Positions 1 through 8,432 of a DNA stretch of 64,000 nucleotides are shown piece by piece (the stretch's first letter is position 1; every line of letters starts with the position of its first letter). The position numbers were made by a program, and so were the translations under genes. Source of the DNA: Sphingobium sp. GTDB lineage: Bacteria > Pseudomonadota > Alphaproteobacteria > Sphingomonadales > Sphingomonadaceae. The notes below the pieces were generated by a model. It was not told where the DNA came from, ran no database searches, and saw nothing but the letters and a program-made list of their open reading frames with translations. Location: positions 1-64,000 of the forward strand of contig JAHFPV010000016.1 in the NCBI GenBank assembly GCA_023266575.1, read 5' to 3'.

Positions 1-291
1 GTCGGCCGCGCGGCCGCCGGCGCAGCCATGTCGCCGCTGCGCAAGGCCGCCGCTTCGCTCAAGGACAGCTACCGCTCGGGCGGCCGTGCCGCCGTCACCG
101 CGACGGGCGGCGCCATTTCGGGCGGCAGCCCCGCGCCCGCGGCCGAGGCTTCCGGCGGCTCGCCCGCCTGGGCCGCCGCGATGAGACGCCGCCAGACCAT
201 GACCCACGGCGCGACCGTCGCCGCCCATACGCTGCGCTCGGGCGACGGCGGCGGCGGCGGATCGTCCGTCGATCTCAGCCAGAAGGATTGA
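1..291 (+). CDS. trbL: TrbL conjugal transfer protein, C-terminal end (partial)
   Basis: The reading frame is open from the first base, so only the last ~96 residues are present. TrbL is a polytopic inner-membrane component of the P-type (trb) mating-pair type IV secretion system. The visible part is the low-complexity Ala/Gly/Ser-rich cytoplasmic tail ending in SVDLSQKD, as in alphaproteobacterial TrbL proteins. The assignment rests mainly on position: it ends 4 bases before trbF, followed by trbG and trbI in the standard order. The tail itself carries little family-specific signal. Confidence 0.75.
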   Translation, partial: VGRAAAGAAMSPLRKAAASLKDSYRSGGRAAVTATGGAISGGSPAPAAEASGGSPAWAAAMRRRQTMTHGATVAAHTLRSGDGGGGGSSVDLSQKD

Positions 292-294
292 TCC

Positions 295-978
295 ATGTTT
301 CGACGCCCCAGCATCCGATACGGACAAACCCCGGAGCCGACGACTCCCTACCAGCGCGCGGCGCAGGTGTGGGACGACCGGATCGGCTCGTCTCGCGTGC
401 AGGCGAGGAACTGGCGGCTCGCCTTCTTCGGCGCGCTGGCGCTATCGAGCGGCCTGGCTGGCGGCCTCGTCTGGCAGTCGGCCCGCGGGCATATCGTGCC
501 CTGGGTGGTTGAGGTCGATCGGCTCGGCGAGGCCCAAGCGGTCGCGCCGGCCGAGGGCGGCTACCGCCCGACCGATCCTCAGGTCGCGTTCCATCTCGCC
601 CGCTTCATCGAGCAGGTCCGCGCGATCCCCGCCGATCCCGTCATCGTCCGCCAGAACTGGCTCCGCGCCTACGACTTCACCACCGACAAGGGGGCGCTGT
701 TCCTCAACGACTATGCGCGCGCCAACGATCCGTTCGCGCAGGTCGGCAAGGTGCAGGTCGCGGTGGACGTATCGAGCGTGATCCGCGCTTCGCCCGACAG
801 CTTCCGCGTCGCCTGGACCGAGCGCCGCTATCAGGACGGCAGCCTTGCCGCGACGGAACGATGGTCGGCGATCCTCACCGTCGTCGTGCAGCCGCCGCGC
901 ACCCCCGATGCCCTGCGCAAGAATCCGCTCGGCGTCTTCGTCAATGCCCTCAACTGGTCGAAGGAGCTGTCGCAATGA
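295..978 (+). CDS. trbF: TrbF conjugal transfer protein (VirB8-like)
   Basis: 227 residues, the normal length for TrbF. The N-terminal cytoplasmic segment (YGQTPEPTTPYQRAAQVWDD) is typical of the family; a single transmembrane helix lies near residues 45-62, followed by a periplasmic NTF2-like/VirB8 domain containing WTERRYQDG. VirB8-type proteins nucleate assembly of the type IV secretion channel at the inner membrane. The stop overlaps the trbG start (ATGA), so the two are translationally coupled. Confidence 0.92.
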   Translation: MFRRPSIRYGQTPEPTTPYQRAAQVWDDRIGSSRVQARNWRLAFFGALALSSGLAGGLVWQSARGHIVPWVVEVDRLGEAQAVAPAEGGYRPTDPQVAFHLARFIEQVRAIPADPVIVRQNWLRAYDFTTDKGALFLNDYARANDPFAQVGKVQVAVDVSSVIRASPDSFRVAWTERRYQDGSLAATERWSAILTVVVQPPRTPDALRKNPLGVFVNALNWSKELSQ

Positions 979-1991
979 CCGCGAGTCCGTTCCGCCGCGC
1001 CGCGTCCGCTGCGCTGCTCGTTTCCGCATCGGCGCTCGCCGGCTGCGCCACCACATCGGCGAAGCCGCCCGCCATCGCCTATGACGATCCGCCCGCGCCG
1101 ATCACGGCAACGCCCGCGCCGGAACCGCCACGCCCGGTCGAGGTGGTGACGATCCCCGAGCCGCTGCCGCTTCCCGGCCAGCTAAAGCCGGTGACGGATA
1201 CGCCGCGCGCGCCGGAGCCGTCCGATCCCCGCCGGCGCGTGGGCGCGGCGAATGCCGCCGCGCGCGTGCAGCCGGTGCGCGACGGGTTCCTCAACGCCAT
1301 CCAGCAATATCCCTGGACCGATGGCGCGCTCTATCAGGTCTATTCCGCGCCCGGCCAGGTCACGGACATCGCCTTGCAGGAAGGTGAGCAGCTCGTCGGG
1401 CCGGGTCCGGTCGCGGCCGGCGACACCGTGCGCTGGATCATCGGCGATACGATCAGCGGCAGCGGTCCCACGGCGCGCGTGCATATCCTGGCGAAGCCCA
1501 CCCGGCCCGATCTTTCAACGAACCTCGTCATCAACACCGACCGGCGCACCTATCATCTGGAGCTGCGCGCCACGGCGGCGACCTATATGGCGTCGGTGAG
1601 CTGGACCTATCCGCAGGATGCGCTGATCGCCTTGCAGGGCCGGAACGCCGCCGCCGCATCCGCCGCCCCAGTGGCGACGGGCGTGGATGTGTCCGCTCTC
1701 AACTTCCGCTACCGCATCGAGGGCGATCGGGCGCCGTGGCGTCCCGCCCGCGCGTTCGACGACGGCCAGCAGGTCTTCATCGAGTTTTCGGCCGGGATCT
1801 CGCAGGGCGAGATCCCGCCGCTGTTCGTGACCGGCGCGGCCGGCGATGCCGAGCTGGTCAACTACCGCGTCCAGGGCCGCTACATGGTGGTCGATCGCCT
1901 GTTCGCCGCCGCCGAACTGCGCCTCGGCGACAAACGCAGTGAGCAGCGCGTCCGCATCGTGCGCGACGATGGACGGGGGCGGCGGCCGTGA
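975..1991 (+). CDS. trbG: TrbG conjugal transfer protein (VirB9-like)
   Basis: Start chosen at the ATG at 975, which overlaps the trbF stop and begins a lipoprotein-like signal peptide (SASALAGCATT). The longer frame upstream is only trbF read in another frame. After a Pro-rich linker comes the VirB9/TrbG beta domain, including LVINTDRRTYHLELRA and SVSWTYPQ near residues 180-215 and a C-terminal portion with NFRYRIEGD. TrbG forms part of the outer-membrane core complex of the conjugation channel with TrbI. About 338 residues, usual for the family. Confidence 0.92.
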   Translation: MTASPFRRAASAALLVSASALAGCATTSAKPPAIAYDDPPAPITATPAPEPPRPVEVVTIPEPLPLPGQLKPVTDTPRAPEPSDPRRRVGAANAAARVQPVRDGFLNAIQQYPWTDGALYQVYSAPGQVTDIALQEGEQLVGPGPVAAGDTVRWIIGDTISGSGPTARVHILAKPTRPDLSTNLVINTDRRTYHLELRATAATYMASVSWTYPQDALIALQGRNAAAASAAPVATGVDVSALNFRYRIEGDRAPWRPARAFDDGQQVFIEFSAGISQGEIPPLFVTGAAGDAELVNYRVQGRYMVVDRLFAAAELRLGDKRSEQRVRIVRDDGRGRRP

Positions 1992-3211
1992 GCGATTCTG
2001 CCGACACTCCCTCGACCGAAGCGCCCGCCACGCGCGCGCCGCGTTCCGATCCTCAAGCCTTCCAACTCCGAGGCGACCCGCCGCGCGTCATGCGCCTGTC
2101 GCGCAAGGCACTGGCCGTGATGGGCGTCGCCGCGGGTCTCGGTATCGGCGGCTCGCTGATCTACGCGCTACGGCCGCCCGGCGAGAAGGCCGCTCAGGAA
2201 CTCTACAATACCGACAGCCGGACCACGGCCGACGCGATCACCTCGGGGCCGAAGGACTACGGCCAAACGCCGCGCCTTGGCCCGCCACTACCTGGCGATC
2301 TTGGCCGGCCGATCGTCTCGGCGCAGCAGCGCGGCGATGCCGTGCCCGTGCCCGTGCCGCCGGTCGGCGCGCAGCCCGATCCGCGCGCCCAAGCCGCCGA
2401 AGCTGCCCGCCAGCGCGCCGCTCAGGAGCGGGACGCGGCTCGCACCAGCGCGGTCTTTCTCGGCAGCGGCGGGGGAGCGTCGTCATCGGCCGCGCCGGCC
2501 TTGCCCAGCCTGGCCGTGGCAAGCCCGGCGACACCAGCGGCAGGGGATACGGCGGCGCAAAGCGATCAGGCCGCCAAGCGCGCTTTCATGGCGCAGGCGG
2601 CCAACCAGCGCACGGTCAGCGTCGAGCGACTGACGGCGCCGGCATCGCCCAACATCGTTCAGGCAGGCAGCATCATTCCCGCCGCGCTCATCACCGGCGT
2701 CCGTTCCGACCTGCCCGGCCAGATCACGGCCCAGGTGACGGCCAACGTCTATGACAGCCCGACCGGGCGCATCCTGCTCATCCCGCAGGGCGCGCGGCTG
2801 ATCGGGGAGTATGACAGCGAGATCGCCGCCGGGCAGACCCGCGTGCTGCTCGCCTGGGACCGGCTCATCATGCCGGATGGCCGCTCGATCGTTCTCGAGC
2901 GCCAGCCCGGCGCGGACGGAGCCGGGTTTGCCGGCCTACAGGATCGCGTCAATCAGCATTGGGGAAACCTGCTCAAGGCCGCTGCCGTCTCGACGCTGCT
3001 CGGCGTCGGCGCCGAGCTGGGCGCGGACAGTGAGGATGACCTGACCCGTGCCCTTCGGCGCGGCTCGCAGGACACCATCAACCAGACCGGCCAGCAGATC
3101 GTGCGGCGGCAGCTCAATGTGCAGCCGACACTCACCATTCGGCCGGGGCACCCCTTGCGCGTGATCCTGACCCGCGACCTCGTATTGGAACCCACTGGAG
3201 GCGCACGATGA
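1988..3211 (+). CDS. trbI: TrbI conjugal transfer protein (VirB10-like)
   Basis: Begins with GTG at 1988, overlapping the trbG stop. 407 residues: short cytoplasmic N-terminus, one transmembrane helix (AVMGVAAGLGIGGSLIYAL, about residues 45-63), a Pro/Ala-rich linker across the periplasm, and a C-terminal VirB10 barrel with the family signatures IIPAALITGVRSDLPGQ, LLIPQGARLIGEYDS and HPLRVILTRDLVLEP. TrbI spans both membranes and energises the outer-membrane core complex. The stop overlaps the following DUF2274 start (ATGA), continuing the same operon. Confidence 0.94.
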   Translation: MSDSADTPSTEAPATRAPRSDPQAFQLRGDPPRVMRLSRKALAVMGVAAGLGIGGSLIYALRPPGEKAAQELYNTDSRTTADAITSGPKDYGQTPRLGPPLPGDLGRPIVSAQQRGDAVPVPVPPVGAQPDPRAQAAEAARQRAAQERDAARTSAVFLGSGGGASSSAAPALPSLAVASPATPAAGDTAAQSDQAAKRAFMAQAANQRTVSVERLTAPASPNIVQAGSIIPAALITGVRSDLPGQITAQVTANVYDSPTGRILLIPQGARLIGEYDSEIAAGQTRVLLAWDRLIMPDGRSIVLERQPGADGAGFAGLQDRVNQHWGNLLKAAAVSTLLGVGAELGADSEDDLTRALRRGSQDTINQTGQQIVRRQLNVQPTLTIRPGHPLRVILTRDLVLEPTGGAR

Positions 3212-3432
3212 CGAAATTGAAGCTGGGGCCTCTCGCCGATGATCGGCCGGTGAAGCTGACGGTCGAACTGCCCGCCGCCGTTCACCGCGATCTCGCCGCC
3301 TACGCCGCTGCGCTCGCAGCCGAAACGGGAGGGGAAGCCATCGCCCCCGAGAAGCTCGTCTCACCCATGTTGGCGAAGTTCATGGCAAGCGACCGGGGGT
3401 TTTCGCGGCGTCGCGGCGGCGCGAAAGACTGA
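3208..3432 (+). CDS. DUF2274 family protein of trb operons
   Basis: A 74-residue cytoplasmic protein overlapping the trbI stop codon. The motif VKLTVELPAAVHRDLAAYA followed by a short basic tail is characteristic of DUF2274, a family that occurs almost only as the last gene of alphaproteobacterial trb operons. The LTVELP-HRDL segment resembles ribbon-helix-helix DNA-binding proteins, so a role in regulation or relaxosome binding is possible but unproven. Confidence 0.8.
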   Translation: MTKLKLGPLADDRPVKLTVELPAAVHRDLAAYAAALAAETGGEAIAPEKLVSPMLAKFMASDRGFSRRRGGAKD

Positions 3433-3447
3433 GCCATCACGCTGCCG

Positions 3448-3756
3448 TCAGTTGCCCATGAATTTCTTGAAGCGCTCGCGGCCTTCCACTTCGGCCACGG
3501 CTTGCTCGGCACTGGCGCATTCGCCGCCGCGCACTGAGCCATCGCGACATCCGGCGACGATCCGCCGCGCTTCATCGACATGCGCCACGAAATACTGTGT
3601 GCCGCGCGCCTCTGTCGATGTCGGCGCAACTGTCGCTGGGCTGGCGACCGCAGCCGTTTGCGGCGCTGGCGTGATGATCGGCCGTAGGATGAACCCTCCG
3701 GCAAATCCGAAGACCAACGCGACCAGAACAATGATAAGTGGCTTGCCTTGTGACAT
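3448..3756 (-). CDS. EexN-like entry-exclusion-type membrane protein
   Basis: Start taken at 3756 (MSQGKPLIIVLVALVFGF), with a GGAG about nine bases upstream; a TTG at 3771 is less likely. An N-terminal transmembrane anchor is followed by a linker and a short conserved C-terminal block (YFVAHVDEARRIVAGCRDG, then RGGECASAEQAV) with two cysteines. This resembles the C-terminal motif of EexN-family proteins found with trb/tra clusters. It lies opposite to and just beyond the trb operon. The functional label is by resemblance and neighbourhood only. Confidence 0.55.
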   Translation of the reverse strand: MSQGKPLIIVLVALVFGFAGGFILRPIITPAPQTAAVASPATVAPTSTEARGTQYFVAHVDEARRIVAGCRDGSVRGGECASAEQAVAEVEGRERFKKFMGN

Positions 3757-3783
3757 GGCATTACGCTCCAACGAAAACTAACC

Positions 3784-4710
3784 CTATTCTACTGAATTCT
3801 CAGAAATTTTGAAGGATAGTGCATAGCGTGTTTTGACGAATTGGAGAAATCGCCGCAAAGCGGGATTGCAATTTTCGTCGCGCCAGTATCCGGAATAGCA
3901 GATCAGCACTGGTCCTTGTTCTCCGTACATGGGCCTATAGACCACATTGGGATACTGTGTGCCGGAGCCACCCTCGCAGATGATGCTGAGGCCGCGCCCG
4001 TCGCCTAGCACACTAAGAATTGTCCCATGACCGGACTGGTGCATTCTGACGTCCGGCTGCATTCCCGCCACCGACAGGCGGCCGAGTAGCATGTCGCGAA
4101 TTTCTGGACCGGGGTCTGTTGCGGGGAGCAGGAAGCGTTCGCTGCGAAGGTCGGTCCAATGGATGATCTCGCGTTCTGCAAGAGGGTGGCTCGACGACAG
4201 GGCTACCATCACGCGCTCGCTCCAGAACGCTTCGCGCTGATAACCATCATGGGCAGCTTCGCCCGCCATAATGGCAATGTCGATCTCCCCGGTATCGAGA
4301 CCAGCAAGCAAAGCACCTCGGTTTGCCTCTATCCCGTCTAGATTGACGTCTGGATGCGCACCGCGCCAACCCAGCATGGTCGCGCGTAGGTTGCCGGCCG
4401 AGAGCGAGCAATAATGTCCGATAACGAGGTCGCCGGCGCGGCCCTGACCAGCAGCACGCATTATGGCTACGAGCTTGTCCGCATTCGCGAGCATTGGCCT
4501 AACGCATCGAATAAAATCGCGTCCGGCCCCTGTCGTACTTATTCCTGCACGCGAACGCACAAAAATTTGGACTCCGATCATTCGTTCTAGTTTGGCAACG
4601 TCCCGGCTAAGTGTGGACTGTTCCATCCCCAATGCGCGGGCAGCTTTGTAGAAGCTGCCGTGATCGGCCGCGGCGAGGACGTGTCGTATCTGGCAAATGC
4701 TGAATGACAT
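3784..4710 (-). CDS. LysR-family transcriptional regulator
   Basis: About 308 residues. The N-terminal winged helix-turn-helix (ICQIRHVLAAADHGSFYKAA, then GMEQSTLSRDVAKLERMIG) is the LysR DNA-binding domain; the rest is a LysR substrate-binding domain with conserved GDLVIGHY and ALSSSHPLA stretches. Start placed at the second Met (MSFSICQ). LysR genes of this type recur beside the trbI/DUF2274 end of sphingomonad integrative elements, so control of transfer or island genes is plausible. No inducer can be read from the sequence. Confidence 0.9.
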   Translation of the reverse strand: MSFSICQIRHVLAAADHGSFYKAARALGMEQSTLSRDVAKLERMIGVQIFVRSRAGISTTGAGRDFIRCVRPMLANADKLVAIMRAAGQGRAGDLVIGHYCSLSAGNLRATMLGWRGAHPDVNLDGIEANRGALLAGLDTGEIDIAIMAGEAAHDGYQREAFWSERVMVALSSSHPLAEREIIHWTDLRSERFLLPATDPGPEIRDMLLGRLSVAGMQPDVRMHQSGHGTILSVLGDGRGLSIICEGGSGTQYPNVVYRPMYGEQGPVLICYSGYWRDENCNPALRRFLQFVKTRYALSFKISENSVE

Positions 4711-4866
4711 CAGCAATCAACCGTAGAGGGGGCATAGATTGCTGTTGCTATTGCGCGCCGTCCCGATCCCAATGCGGTTCGCCAAGGCACGAAGAGGCAG
4801 CCGCCTTCGAGGTAACTTCGGTGGCTGAGCCCGGCGACAATTAATTTGGCGCCCGTCATGGCCCGC

Positions 4867-5379
4867 TCAAGCTGGCTTGAACGTCATCGCTACGCCGTTC
4901 ATGCAATAGCGAAGCCCGGTCGGTCTCGGGCCATCATTGAAGACATGTCCCAAATGACCGGCGCATCGTGTACAATGAACCTCGGTGCGTTCCACACCAA
5001 GGCTATTGTCGCGGTGCTCGCCGATGGCGTGAGGAAGGTGGTCGTAAAAACTCGGCCAGCCCGTGCCACTGTCGAATTTAGTCGCGGACGAATAGAGCGG
5101 GAGCGCACATCCAGCACATGCGAACGTGCCTTTGCGGTGCTCCTTATCGAGCGGACTTGTATAGGGGTATTCGGTCGATGCTCGTCGGAGCACGGCGTAA
5201 GCCTGCGGAGAGAGTCTCTTGCGCCATTCCGCGTCGGTGAGACGAAATGTGGCGGGTACGGTCGCCACAGCCGCGGCATCATCGGCGCCTATCAACCGCC
5301 ATGCGAGCGCGCCGAGGGCTGCAGTTGTGCCAAGCCCAAGGAGCTTGCGGCGAGTAGGCTGAGCGAGCGATCGTTCCAT
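4867..5379 (-). CDS. msrB: Exported peptide-methionine (R)-S-oxide reductase MsrB
   Basis: Reduces the R epimer of methionine sulfoxide in proteins. The N-terminus has a twin-arginine motif (TRRKLLGLG) and hydrophobic segment, so the protein should be folded before export to the periplasm. The MsrB domain shows FDSGTGWPSFYDH, zinc ligands in CAGC and CTRC, and the catalytic Cys in RYCMNG near the C-terminus. 170 residues in all. It is divergent from msrA across an 80-base spacer holding two back-to-back SigF-type promoters. A periplasmic Msr pair suits copper or hypochlorite damage. Confidence 0.93.
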   Translation of the reverse strand: MERSLAQPTRRKLLGLGTTAALGALAWRLIGADDAAAVATVPATFRLTDAEWRKRLSPQAYAVLRRASTEYPYTSPLDKEHRKGTFACAGCALPLYSSATKFDSGTGWPSFYDHLPHAIGEHRDNSLGVERTEVHCTRCAGHLGHVFNDGPRPTGLRYCMNGVAMTFKPA

Positions 5380-5388
5380 GCTGACATA

Positions 5389-5414
5389 TTCGTAGTCGAA
5401 GGCAGGATGGTTAC
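5389..5414 (-). promoter_or_regulatory. SigF-type promoter for msrB
   Basis: Read on the minus strand: GTAACC, 16 bases, CGAA. Exact match to the pattern shared by the cargo operons. The -10 lies only about ten bases before the msrB ATG, so the transcript would have a very short leader. Confidence 0.8.
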
Positions 5415-5424
5415 AGGAAGGAGT

Positions 5425-5450
5425 GTAACCTGTGTCGCGGCACGAACGAA
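5425..5450 (+). promoter_or_regulatory. SigF-type promoter for msrA
   Basis: GTAACC at 5425-5430, 16-base spacer, CGAA at 5447-5450. Back to back with the msrB promoter, ten bases apart. The predicted transcript start near 5457 is upstream of the preferred msrA ATG at 5487 and leaves little room for the earlier ATG at 5466. Confidence 0.8.
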
Positions 5451-5486
5451 TGCCGGATTGGAGGTATGTTTCCGGAGTTTGAGTCC

Positions 5487-6155
5487 ATGTTACGTTCCAC
5501 TGCCCTTGCGGTTACATTGTTCGCCGGTGTCGCCGTGACCGCTGCGATAAGGCCCAGCGAAGCTCGCAATAGCGCAATCAAGGTTCCCGTCGCGGTCATG
5601 AAGGAGGCGCCTGGGGGAAATCGCGAGACGGCGATCTTTGCCGGGGGCTGCTTTTGGGGTGTCGAAGGTGTCTTCAGCCATGTGAAGGGTGTGGTTAGCG
5701 CGACTTCGGGATATGCCGGTGGCTCGGCATCGACCGCGCAATATGAGACTGTTTCGAGCGGTGCGACTGGCCACGCGGAATCGGTCAAGGTCGTGTTCGA
5801 CCCTCGGCAGGTGAACTACGCTACGTTGCTGCGTATCTATTTCTCCGTGGTCGCCGACCCAACCCAAGTGAACCGACAGGGGCCTGATGAAGGCACCCAA
5901 TATCGCACCGCCTTGTTCCCGCTATCGGCGGCCCAGACGAGGGTGGCGCGTGCCTACATCAGCCAGCTGAGCGCCGCTCGCGTCTTTTCCGCGCCGATCG
6001 CCACGCGCCTCGAGCAGCAGAGGGGCTTCTTTGCGGCGGAGGGCTACCACCAGGACTTTATGGCCCGCAACCCGAACTACCCCTACATCATTGTCAATGA
6101 TCGGCCGAAGGTCGACGCGCTCAAACGGATTTTCCCCGAGAACTGGAAGGCCTGA
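5487..6155 (+). CDS. msrA: Exported peptide-methionine (S)-S-oxide reductase MsrA
   Basis: Reduces the S epimer of methionine sulfoxide. Start chosen at 5487 because it begins a clean signal peptide (MLRSTALAVTLFAGVAVTAA); an in-frame ATG at 5466 would add seven residues. The catalytic motif is FAGGCFWGVEG (Cys near residue 56 of the precursor), followed by GYAGG, the TGHAESVKVVFDP core and EGYHQDFMARNP. About 222 residues, normal for MsrA with a signal sequence. A strong hairpin follows the stop. Partner of the divergent msrB. Confidence 0.94.
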   Translation: MLRSTALAVTLFAGVAVTAAIRPSEARNSAIKVPVAVMKEAPGGNRETAIFAGGCFWGVEGVFSHVKGVVSATSGYAGGSASTAQYETVSSGATGHAESVKVVFDPRQVNYATLLRIYFSVVADPTQVNRQGPDEGTQYRTALFPLSAAQTRVARAYISQLSAARVFSAPIATRLEQQRGFFAAEGYHQDFMARNPNYPYIIVNDRPKVDALKRIFPENWKA

Positions 6156-6161
6156 TCCACG

Positions 6162-6197
6162 AACCGCGTCCTCCCGGTCCACCGGGAGGACGCGGTT
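6162..6197. terminator. Long perfect hairpin after msrA
   Basis: A 17-base perfect inverted repeat (AACCGCGTCCTCCCGGT with its complement) separated by two bases, starting seven bases after the msrA stop. There is no U-run, so it is either a weak bidirectional terminator or an mRNA-stabilising stem. Confidence 0.6.
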
Positions 6198-6324
6198 GAC
6201 CACAATTCCGTCGGAAGCCGGCGCACGCACATCGGATAGCAAGCGTTTGCCCTTCATCACCAGCTGCTGCGAATCCAGCGGAGGCCATGAACGCTCTTGC
6301 GAAAGTTACGATGTTGAGAAGGAT

Positions 6325-6759
6325 CTACAGCGCGGCCAGCTCAGTGCCGCATTGCAGGAGAACGGTTCGTTCAATAGCTGCATAGCGGTGAACAAGCGCG
6401 GCGCGATAAGTTTCGTCGCGCATCATCGCGAGAAAATGCCCGCGCGAAGGATAGCGAACGATCAGCACCCGATCCCAGTCAGTCGGAGCCGTGCCGGGTT
6501 CGCCGATAAAAACCAGCCCGACATCGCCATTATAGATGATGTTCGCCTGACTGACGGTGCCGACGGTGACGCTGAATGCCTTTTCGTACAGGGCATAGGC
6601 TTCGCTTCCCGAGCGTGCCGGCTCCCCGCTGTCTTCGGGATAGACGGCCCGATCTTTGAACTTCAGCAGGTTGACCATCGTCACGGGGCCGTCCGGTCCA
6701 TCATCACGCAACTGGCGTACCTGATCAGCGGTCGGGTCAATCGAGCGATCGATCATCAT
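6325..6759 (-). CDS. DUF1330-like / dimeric alpha-beta barrel protein
   Basis: About 145 residues. Start at 6759 overlaps the stop of the upstream dienelactone hydrolase (ATGA-type coupling). The segment GPVTMVNLLKFKDRAVYP, then YALYEKAFSVTVGTVSQANI and DRVLIVRYPSRGHFLAMMRD, is typical of the DUF1330 branch of the dimeric ferredoxin-like barrel superfamily. No substrate is known. It is the last gene of a minus-strand operon that begins with the bufferin maturase pair at 10.7 kb. Confidence 0.75.
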   Translation of the reverse strand: MMIDRSIDPTADQVRQLRDDGPDGPVTMVNLLKFKDRAVYPEDSGEPARSGSEAYALYEKAFSVTVGTVSQANIIYNGDVGLVFIGEPGTAPTDWDRVLIVRYPSRGHFLAMMRDETYRAALVHRYAAIERTVLLQCGTELAAL

Positions 6760-7598
6760 ACCACCCCGTTTGCCTTGAAATGTGCCAACATCCGCGACCA
6801 TCCGTCACGCGCGTCGCCTTTGTTGTAGCTCGAACGATAGTCGGCGTGAAATCCATGCTGGGCGTCGGGATAGACGTGGATATTCGAACCCATTTTCCCG
6901 GCGGCTTGCAACGCAGCGCGCATCGCTTCGACATCGGCCTGGGGGATGCCCTGATCAAGCGCGCCGTACAGGCCTAACACCGGGGCCTTCAGTTCTGCGG
7001 CACGGCTGATCAGCGGCTTGAGCTGTCCATACCAGGCGACGCCTGCCTTGATATCGGGATCTTCCATGGCAGCACGCCAGACGACTGCGCCACCCCAGCA
7101 GAAGCCAGTGATCGCGATCCGCGTGCCTTCGACGAACGCTTGAGCCTTCAGCCACGTCGAAGTCGCTGCGACATCGTTGTCGACTTGGTCGGGTGTCGCC
7201 TGTCGGACGATCGGGATGATCTGCTCGATGTTGGCGATAGCCGGGAGATTGACGCCCGAACGGTAGAAGAAATCGGGCGCGATCGCGACATAACCGAGAC
7301 GCGCCAACCGTCGGCAGATGTCCTTGATATAATCGTGGATTCCGAAGATTTCATTCACGACGATGATCGCGGCATGTCGGGCCTGACCGGCGGGCCGGGC
7401 GACATAGGCCGGTAAGTGCTGGGACGCGCCATTCGGAATCGTTACGCCCTCAATAATCAGCCCGTCTTCAGGTGTCGTGATCGGCGCGGCCTCCGCGGAG
7501 AAAGCCGCGAGAGCATAGCCGGCGAAGAACAAACCAGCGGCCGCCCGGCGCGTCAGGTGGAAGTCTTCCGGCAATGAGCCTTCGGGCCTGGTCAGCAT
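6756..7598 (-). CDS. Dienelactone hydrolase family protein, exported
   Basis: 280 residues with an N-terminal twin-arginine-like leader (LTRRAAAGLFFAGYALAAF), so probably periplasmic, unlike classical cytoplasmic DLH. The alpha/beta hydrolase core shows the Cys nucleophile in GFCWGGAVV, the acid in GALDQGIP and the His in DAQHGFHAD. These enzymes cleave lactones or esters. The gene sits between an SDR and a DUF1330 gene in the bufB1-bufC1 operon, which suggests a stress-detoxification role rather than aromatic catabolism (inference). Confidence 0.88.
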   Translation of the reverse strand: MLTRPEGSLPEDFHLTRRAAAGLFFAGYALAAFSAEAAPITTPEDGLIIEGVTIPNGASQHLPAYVARPAGQARHAAIIVVNEIFGIHDYIKDICRRLARLGYVAIAPDFFYRSGVNLPAIANIEQIIPIVRQATPDQVDNDVAATSTWLKAQAFVEGTRIAITGFCWGGAVVWRAAMEDPDIKAGVAWYGQLKPLISRAAELKAPVLGLYGALDQGIPQADVEAMRAALQAAGKMGSNIHVYPDAQHGFHADYRSSYNKGDARDGWSRMLAHFKANGVV

Positions 7599-7615
7599 GG
7601 GGGCTCCTCATCAGT

Positions 7616-8422
7616 TCACAGCGCGCAGTGCGAGCGTACGTCTCGCTCAAAGACGTCCTTGATCGCAAGAAAATGGGCGTCGATCGCCATCGGATCCTTG
7701 CTGTTCAGGTCGATCAGGGCCTGTCTTTCGGGACCACCACGAACCACATTGATGGCGTCATGCTTGATCCCTGCAATGATCGCTTCAGCGACAGCTTCGG
7801 CTGGCTCCAGCGAGAATCCAATCTCTGGGCCCGCCTGGTTCGTCGCCATCATCGGGGTATCGGTGCCGCTGGGGTAGACCGTCATCACACGAACACCTTC
7901 TCCATTGAGCTCGCGCCGCAGCGACTCCCCAAAGCTCGACAGACCGGCCTTCACCGCCGCATAGGTCGCATAGAACGGCATCGCGACCAATGCGATCGCG
8001 GAAGAGACGTTAACGATCATGCTCTCGGAACCAGCTCGCAGCAACGGCAACGCCGTGCGAGTCAGCATGATAGGGGCAACAAGATCCACCTCGATCATGG
8101 CGCGGATCTCCTCTTCATCAATCGCATCAAGGCGACCGGCGCGAACCGCGCCGGCGTTGTTCACGAGAATATCGAGCCCGCCGAATGCTTCGATCGCGCC
8201 CTGCAAGGCTGCCGTGCGACCTATCGGGGTCGCGACATCGGCAGTGATGCCGGCAGCCTCCGCACCTGATGCGTTCAAAGCCCCGACAGCTTCATCGACG
8301 CGCGCTGCTCCGCACGCAGCGATGACCAGACGTGCACCGCGCGCGGCAAGCCCACGCGCCAATTCAAGCCCGATCCCGCTTGACCCGCCAGTGATGAGAA
8401 CCCGTTTTCCTTCGACGTCCAT
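7616..8422 (-). CDS. Short-chain dehydrogenase/reductase
   Basis: Start at 8422 (MDVEGKRVLITGGSSGIG), eleven bases after the GST stop; an earlier Met at 8449 would overlap the GST gene. Classical SDR: nucleotide-binding TGGSSGIG at residues 10-17, NNAG motif, catalytic Ser in NVSSAIA and YxxxK as YAAVKAG. About 268 residues. The dinucleotide and substrate are not readable. Transcribed with GST and dienelactone hydrolase genes, probably from the SigF-type promoter upstream of bufB1. Confidence 0.9.
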   Translation of the reverse strand: MDVEGKRVLITGGSSGIGLELARGLAARGARLVIAACGAARVDEAVGALNASGAEAAGITADVATPIGRTAALQGAIEAFGGLDILVNNAGAVRAGRLDAIDEEEIRAMIEVDLVAPIMLTRTALPLLRAGSESMIVNVSSAIALVAMPFYATYAAVKAGLSSFGESLRRELNGEGVRVMTVYPSGTDTPMMATNQAGPEIGFSLEPAEAVAEAIIAGIKHDAINVVRGGPERQALIDLNSKDPMAIDAHFLAIKDVFERDVRSHCAL

Positions 8423-8432
8423 GACCGGCACC